From positions 1 to 12,954 of the forward strand of contig CANIRI010000029.1 in assembly GCA_947469815.1 (NCBI GenBank): a stretch of DNA of 12,954 nt, in the 5' to 3' direction. This DNA is from Comamonadaceae bacterium (GTDB taxonomy: Bacteria; Pseudomonadota; Gammaproteobacteria; Burkholderiales; Burkholderiaceae_C). Position numbers and translations under genes: made by a program. The notes beneath the pieces are model-generated. The model made no database searches. It was not told the origin of the DNA and saw only the letters and a list, made by a program, of their open reading frames with translations. Positions 9,532 to 12,954 of the stretch are shown in pieces (the first letter of the stretch is position 1; every line of letters begins with the position of its first letter).

Positions 9532-9551
9532 CACTTGAAAGCGGGTCTGCC

Positions 9552-10490
9552 ATGAGTCTACTAGAGCGCGCCGAGAAGTCCCTCGCTTACCACTTCGACG
9601 TCCTGGTCACGCCGCAGACGCCCCCGCGTTTGGTTGCCGCCATGCGGCATGCCGTGTTTTCCAGCGGCGCGCGGGTGCGGCCGCAGCTGTGTACCGCCGT
9701 CGCCCTGGCTTGTGGTGACGACGCGCCGGGCCTGAGCGACGCCATGGGCAGCGCCATCGAGTTGATGCATTGCGCCTCCCTGGTTCACGACGACATGCCG
9801 GCCTTTGACAACGCCGATACCCGCCGGGGCCAGCCCACCGTGCACAAAGCCTTTGGCGAGCCGCTGGCTTTGCTGACCGGCGATGCGCTGATCGTGCTGG
9901 CTTACCAGGTTTTGGCCCATGCCGGCGCGGAGCAGCCGCAGCGCCTGGGGGCTTTGATCCGCAACCTGAGCGCCGGGGTCGGTGTCCCGTCGGGCATCGT
10001 CGCCGGGCAGGCCTGGGAATGCGAAGTGCGCGCCGATTTGAGCGAATACCAGCGTGCCAAAACCGGGGCGCTGTTTGTCGCCGCCACCTGTGGCGGTGCC
10101 TTGGCCGCAGGTGCGGATCCCCAGCCCTGGACGCCCTTGGGCGCCTTTTTGGGTGAGGCCTACCAGGTGGCAGACGACATCCGTGACGTCATGGGCCATG
10201 CGCAGGCGCTGGGCAAGCCGGTCGGCCAGGACGCCTTGCATGGCCGCCCCAGCGTGGCCCAAAGCCTGGGTCTGGCGGGCGCGGTGGTCTATTTCCAAAA
10301 CCTGATGGACCAGGCCGTGGGCTCGATTCCCGATTGCGGTGCCCGCGGGCTGCTGTCGCAGGTCGTGCGGCGTGAATCCGAGCGCCTGGTACCCACCAGC
10401 ATCTGCGAGGCCGTGGGCCAGCCTTACCCGCACCTGCAGTCTGTGCCCGCCGCTGTAGCGGCGCCAGGAGCGGGCAATGCAGTCGCTTGA
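9552..10490 (+). CDS. crtE: Geranylgeranyl diphosphate synthase (CrtE-type polyprenyl synthase)
   Basis: This soluble prenyltransferase makes the C20 diphosphate used for carotenoids and for the tail of bacteriochlorophyll. The 312-residue protein has both aspartate-rich Mg-binding motifs: the first, HDDMPAFDNADTRRG, with Asp80, Asp81 and Asp86, and the second, YQVADDIRDVMG, with Asp208, Asp209 and Asp212. The FDNAD wording of the first motif resembles CrtE of Rhodobacter. The segment KTGALFVAATCGGALAAGAD is also typical. The last 16 or so residues are Ala/Pro/Gly-rich and look unconserved. The end overlaps crtF by 14 bp. The ribosome-binding site is weak. A farnesyl diphosphate synthase (IspA) has the same motifs, but the photosynthesis context and the pairing with crtF favour GGPP synthase. 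Confidence 0.9.
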   Translation: MSLLERAEKSLAYHFDVLVTPQTPPRLVAAMRHAVFSSGARVRPQLCTAVALACGDDAPGLSDAMGSAIELMHCASLVHDDMPAFDNADTRRGQPTVHKAFGEPLALLTGDALIVLAYQVLAHAGAEQPQRLGALIRNLSAGVGVPSGIVAGQAWECEVRADLSEYQRAKTGALFVAATCGGALAAGADPQPWTPLGAFLGEAYQVADDIRDVMGHAQALGKPVGQDALHGRPSVAQSLGLAGAVVYFQNLMDQAVGSIPDCGARGLLSQVVRRESERLVPTSICEAVGQPYPHLQSVPAAVAAPGAGNAVA

Positions 10491-11670
10491 CGTCGCGCCG
10501 GTTGGCGCGCACGGCCCGGCGCAAGCCAGCTGGTGGGAGGCAGGGCGCGAGGCAGTGCAACGCCGGCTGGACGCCTGGTTCAGTGACCCTGACCTCTACC
10601 GCTGGGCGATTGCCAACCCCTTAACCCGTTGGGTGACGCGCCGGCGCACCGAAAAACTGTTTGACCTGATGGCCGGCTTTGTGCACTCGCAGGTCTTGCT
10701 CAGCTGCGTGCGCATGGGGCTGTTCGTGCGCCTCAAGGACCAACCGCAGACCCTGGAGGCATTGGCCCAGCAGACACAGATTGAGCCGCCGGCCTTGCAG
10801 CGCCTGCTGCTCTCCGCAGTGGCGCTCGGGCTGCTGGAGCACCGCTCGAAGGGCCGTTTTGGCTTAGGGCCGCTGGGCGCGCCCTTGGCCCGGCAAGACG
10901 GCATCGCCGCCATGATCGAGCACAACAATTTGCTGTACCAGGACCTACTCCAGCCGGTGGAATTCCTGCGCGACGCCTGGGGCGGCAGCATGGCCGGGTA
11001 TTGGCCCTATGCCCACGGCAAGATGCCCGCGCTAGGCGCTGCTGCGCCCGCTGGCGCGGCGCTGGAGCCCGTGGCCCGCTACTCCGAGCTGATGGCCTCG
11101 TCCCAGAACTTTGTGCTGCAGGAAATTCTCAGCAGCTACCCCCTCGCAGGCCACCGCCGCCTGATGGATGTGGGGGGTGGCAAGGGCCGCTTCATCAGCG
11201 CCGTGGCCCGCCAGTATCCGGACCTGGAGCTGGCGCTGTTTGATCTGCCGCCGGTGCTCGAAGTCGCCAGTAGCGCCCTGCAGGTGTCGGGGCTGCAAGC
11301 CCGTGTCAATCTGCACCCGGGCAGTTTCCTCACCGATACGCTGCCCTCTGGCGCGGACGTCATCACCCTGATCCGTGTGGCGCATGACCACTGTGACGCG
11401 TCTGTGCGGGACATCCTGCGCAATATTTTCCAGGCGCTGCCCTCTGGCGGCACCCTGGTGCTGGCCGAGCCCATGGCCCAGGCTGCCGGTGAGCGCCCGC
11501 AGCCCAGCGACGCCTATTTCCACTATTACTTGTTGGCCATGGGAGCGGGGCGCTTGCGCACCCACGAAGAGTTGGCAAACCTGATGCGCGACAGCGGTTT
11601 TGGCGCGATCACGCTGTTGGACAACCCCATGCCCATCCATGCCCGCATCTTGGTGGGCACAAAAGCCTAG
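10477..11670 (+). CDS. crtF: Hydroxyneurosporene O-methyltransferase
   Basis: CrtF is an S-adenosylmethionine-dependent methyltransferase that methylates the 1-hydroxy group of carotenoids on the spheroidene and spirilloxanthin routes. The 397-residue protein has an N-terminal helical, winged-helix-like dimerisation half (KLFDLMAGFVHSQVLLSCVR followed by LEALAQQTQIEPPALQRLL). The C-terminal Rossmann half carries the SAM motif LMDVGGGKGRFI from Asp231 in its core, then LALFDLPPVLE and the LIRVAHDHCD segment. The ATG is preceded by AGGAG at 10466-10470 with a six-base spacer, and lies inside the crtE 3' end in another frame, so translation is probably coupled to crtE. Family alternatives such as plant-like or polyketide O-methyltransferases are unlikely given position between crtE and bchX. 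Confidence 0.92.
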   Translation: MQSLDVAPVGAHGPAQASWWEAGREAVQRRLDAWFSDPDLYRWAIANPLTRWVTRRRTEKLFDLMAGFVHSQVLLSCVRMGLFVRLKDQPQTLEALAQQTQIEPPALQRLLLSAVALGLLEHRSKGRFGLGPLGAPLARQDGIAAMIEHNNLLYQDLLQPVEFLRDAWGGSMAGYWPYAHGKMPALGAAAPAGAALEPVARYSELMASSQNFVLQEILSSYPLAGHRRLMDVGGGKGRFISAVARQYPDLELALFDLPPVLEVASSALQVSGLQARVNLHPGSFLTDTLPSGADVITLIRVAHDHCDASVRDILRNIFQALPSGGTLVLAEPMAQAAGERPQPSDAYFHYYLLAMGAGRLRTHEELANLMRDSGFGAITLLDNPMPIHARILVGTKA

Positions 11671-11697
11671 GTATTTTCCCTAATAAATCAAAATAAC

Positions 11698-11715
11698 TGT
11701 AAATATTTGTTGACA
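11698..11715. promoter_or_regulatory. PpsR/CrtJ-type operator TGT-N12-ACA upstream of bchX
   Basis: TGTAAATATTTGTTGACA fits TGT-N12-ACA exactly and shares TGTAAAT and TTGACA with the box in front of crtE. Its right half is the candidate -35 element of bchX (TTGACA at 11710-11715), so a bound repressor would block RNA polymerase. CrtJ binding over promoter elements of the bchC promoter of Rhodobacter capsulatus is an established precedent. Confidence 0.7.
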
Positions 11716-11723
11716 TAAGTCAA
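11710..11723. promoter_or_regulatory. FNR/CRP-family-type dyad TTGAC-N4-GTCAA before bchX
   Basis: TTGACATAAGTCAA is a perfect inverted repeat of the form TTGAY-N4-RTCAA used by FNR, Anr/Dnr and related regulators. It overlaps the PpsR-type dyad by six bases and contains the candidate -35 hexamer. With the promoter proposed at 11710-11739, its centre would fall near -30, not the -41.5 of a classical FNR-activated promoter, so its role could be repressive, or it could serve another start site. Confidence 0.4.
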
Positions 11724-11739
11724 TGTAAACCAACACAAT
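11710..11739 (+). promoter_or_regulatory. Candidate sigma-70 promoter for bchX
   Basis: A perfect -35 TTGACA at 11710-11715 is followed after 18 bp by CACAAT at 11734-11739 (4 of 6 matches to the -10 consensus). Transcription would begin near 11746, giving a leader of roughly 36 nt. The weak -10 is consistent with a regulated promoter, but the assignment is tentative. Confidence 0.35.
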
Positions 11740-11781
11740 GAAATCGTTCCAAGTACCGTCTTTCCAATGGAGTGCCAACGC

Positions 11782-12792
11782 ATGACTACCACCGCAGGTG
11801 ACAACAGCCAGCCCATCAAATTCGTCGAGCTATTGCGCCGCGAAGCGGCCGAAGAGTCCGCACCGGTGCACACGGGCCCGGTGACCAAAGAGACGCAAAT
11901 CATTGCCATCTACGGCAAGGGCGGTATTGGCAAGAGCTTCACGCTGGCCAACCTCAGCTACATGATGGCCCAGCAGGGTAAAAAAGTGCTGCTGATCGGT
12001 TGCGACCCTAAGAGCGACACCACCAGCCTCTTGTTCGGCGGCAAAGCCTGCCCGACCATCATCGAGACTTCGTCGCGTCTCAAGCTCGCCGGTCAAGCGG
12101 TCAGCATCGGCGACGTCTGCTTCAAGCGCGATGGCGTGTTTGCTATGGAGTTGGGCGGCCCGGAAGTGGGTCGCGGCTGCGGTGGGCGCGGCATCATTCA
12201 CGGCTTTGAAACCCTGGAAAAACTCGGTTTCCACGACTGGGGTTTTGACTTCGTCTTGCTCGACTTTTTGGGCGATGTGGTCTGCGGTGGCTTTGGCCTG
12301 CCGATTGCGCGTGACATGTGCCAAAAGGTCATCGTCGTGGCCAGCAACGACTTGCAGTCCTTGTATGTGGCCAACAACGTCTGCTCGGCGGTGGAGTACT
12401 TCCGCAAGCTCGGCGGCAATGTGGGCGTGGCCGGCATGGTCATCAACAAAGACGACGGCACTGGCGAAGCCCAGGCCTTTGCAGACAACGCCGGTATTCC
12501 GGTTCTGGCGGCCATTCCCGCTGACGAAGACATCCGCCGCAAGAGCGCCAGCTACGAAATCATCGGCCGTCCCGGCGGCCAGTGGGCCCCCTTGTTTGAG
12601 GAACTCGCGCTCAACGTCGCAGAAGCACCGCCCGTACGGCCCAAACCGCAGACGCAGGACCAGTTGCTCGGCCTGTTCAGCGCCGACACCGTGGGCCGCA
12701 ATGTGGTCCTGCAGCCCGCGACCACCTTCGACATGATGGGCCGCCACGATTTGGTCAAGCCCACTCTGGAAGTGGTCTACGACGAAGCCTGA
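11782..12792 (+). CDS. bchX: Chlorophyllide a reductase iron protein, subunit X
   Basis: BchX is the nitrogenase-iron-protein-like ATPase of chlorophyllide a oxidoreductase. Its dimer passes electrons from ferredoxin to BchY-BchZ, which reduces the C7-C8 bond in bacteriochlorophyll a synthesis. From ATG 11782 the protein has 336 residues, close to the 333 of Rhodobacter. The P-loop YGKGGIGKS has Lys51. The two Cys ligands of the bridging 4Fe-4S cluster are Cys133 in GRGCGGRG and Cys168 in VVCGGFG. The phrase LIGCDPKSDTTSLLFGG is BchX-like; BchL, the protochlorophyllide counterpart, differs here. The frame also has an ATG at 11767, but the second is preferred because GGAG at 11769-11772 precedes it by nine bases. 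bchY follows after 13 bp. Confidence 0.95.
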   Translation: MTTTAGDNSQPIKFVELLRREAAEESAPVHTGPVTKETQIIAIYGKGGIGKSFTLANLSYMMAQQGKKVLLIGCDPKSDTTSLLFGGKACPTIIETSSRLKLAGQAVSIGDVCFKRDGVFAMELGGPEVGRGCGGRGIIHGFETLEKLGFHDWGFDFVLLDFLGDVVCGGFGLPIARDMCQKVIVVASNDLQSLYVANNVCSAVEYFRKLGGNVGVAGMVINKDDGTGEAQAFADNAGIPVLAAIPADEDIRRKSASYEIIGRPGGQWAPLFEELALNVAEAPPVRPKPQTQDQLLGLFSADTVGRNVVLQPATTFDMMGRHDLVKPTLEVVYDEA

Positions 12793-12805
12793 GCCTGAAA
12801 AAGCC

Positions 12806-12954
12806 ATGACCGATTCCAAGACCATTCCCATCCATGTCGCGCCAGCGCAAGGCGCGGTGACCACTGCGCTCGAGGGCGATGGCATGGGCTGCCACGGCGG
12901 GGGCGAAACCCTGCTGGCCGCAGCCAAGTCCGCAGGCAAATCCGAGGTGCTGCA
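12806..12954 (+). CDS. bchY: Chlorophyllide a reductase subunit Y (3' partial)
   Basis: The window ends 49 codons into this gene. The first residues are MTDSKTIPIHVAPAQGAV, followed by GMGCHGGGETLLAAAKSAGK and then SEVLQ at the edge. The GCHxG...AAxxAGKSE pattern is what precedes the first conserved cysteine region of BchY, a NifD-like subunit of the BchY-BchZ catalytic component. The 13-bp gap after bchX, with no strong ribosome-binding site, and the conserved bchX-bchY-bchZ order support the call. None of the cluster-ligand cysteines can be judged because they lie beyond the window. Confidence 0.85.
   Translation, partial: MTDSKTIPIHVAPAQGAVTTALEGDGMGCHGGGETLLAAAKSAGKSEVL

Larger units (their letters stand above)
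9423..9551. promoter_or_regulatory. Divergent hemE/crtE intergenic regulatory region
   Basis: This 129-bp region separates the 5' ends of hemE (-) and crtE (+). From about 9465 to 9540 it is strongly AT-rich compared with the GC-rich genes around it. It contains a candidate crtE promoter, a perfect TGT-N12-ACA dyad, a near-perfect 14-bp dyad and three TTGACA hexamers with starts at 9474, 9500 and 9526. No convincing -35/-10 pair for hemE could be assigned on the minus strand. The region from 9423 to about 9463 is GC-rich and shows nothing recognisable beyond the presumed hemE leader. Confidence 0.75.
11671..11781 (+). promoter_or_regulatory. bchX upstream regulatory region
   Basis: This 111-bp AT-rich gap between crtF and the preferred bchX start contains a perfect TGT-N12-ACA dyad (11698-11715), a perfect TTGAC-N4-GTCAA dyad (11710-11723) and a -35 hexamer shared by both. 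No hairpin with a T-run was found after crtF, so readthrough from crtEF into bchX remains possible. The GGAG at 11769-11772 is a plausible ribosome-binding site for the ATG at 11782. Confidence 0.7.

Noticed and set aside
11767..11781. Earlier ATG for bchX at 11767
   Set aside because: It contains the likely ribosome-binding GGAG for the ATG at 11782 and would add five residues. It remains possible but is less likely.

Overview
The window joins two gene sets of an anoxygenic phototroph: a Calvin-cycle (cbb) operon in the left 7.3 kb and the edge of a photosynthesis gene cluster in the right 3.4 kb, with two heme/bacteriochlorophyll-precursor genes between them. The red-type (form IC) Rubisco, the BchX/BchY-type chlorophyllide reductase, an O-methyltransferase of the spheroidene/spirilloxanthin carotenoid branch, high GC and the protein sequences point to a purple photosynthetic betaproteobacterium of the Burkholderiales (Rhodoferax/Rubrivivax/Limnohabitans-like). 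This placement is an inference from recalled family sequences, not from a search.

Left region (1-7328, all + strand): cbbL (5' end outside the window), cbbS, cbbX, cbbY, cbbF, cbbP, cbbZ and cbbA, separated by 32 bp or less and probably one transcript. CbbL/CbbS fix CO2. CbbX remodels inhibited Rubisco, CbbY destroys the misfire product xylulose-1,5-bisphosphate, and CbbZ removes 2-phosphoglycolate made by oxygenation. CbbF, CbbP and CbbA help regenerate RuBP. Genes for epimerase, transketolase, GAPDH and PGK (cbbE, T, G, K), found in longer cbb operons, are not here.

Middle (7398-9422): hemF (+) and hemE (-) converge and overlap by 36 bp at their 3' ends. They encode consecutive steps, uroporphyrinogen III to coproporphyrinogen III (HemE) to protoporphyrinogen IX (HemF), on the shared route to heme and bacteriochlorophyll.

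Right region (9552-12954, + strand): crtE (GGPP synthase) and crtF (hydroxyneurosporene O-methyltransferase) are translationally coupled. After a 111-bp promoter region come bchX and the start of bchY (chlorophyllide a reductase subunits).

The most informative non-coding DNA is two AT-rich intergenic regions, 9423-9551 (between divergent hemE and crtE) and 11671-11781 (before bchX). Each has a perfect TGT-N12-ACA dyad, the motif bound by PpsR/CrtJ, and the two 18-mers match at 14 of 18 positions. The bchX copy overlaps a perfect TTGAC-N4-GTCAA dyad of the FNR/CRP-family type. The crtE copy lies in a tract with three TTGACA hexamers exactly 26 bp apart. No insertion sequence, CRISPR array, tRNA or rRNA was seen, and no stretch over 300 bp lacks a gene.
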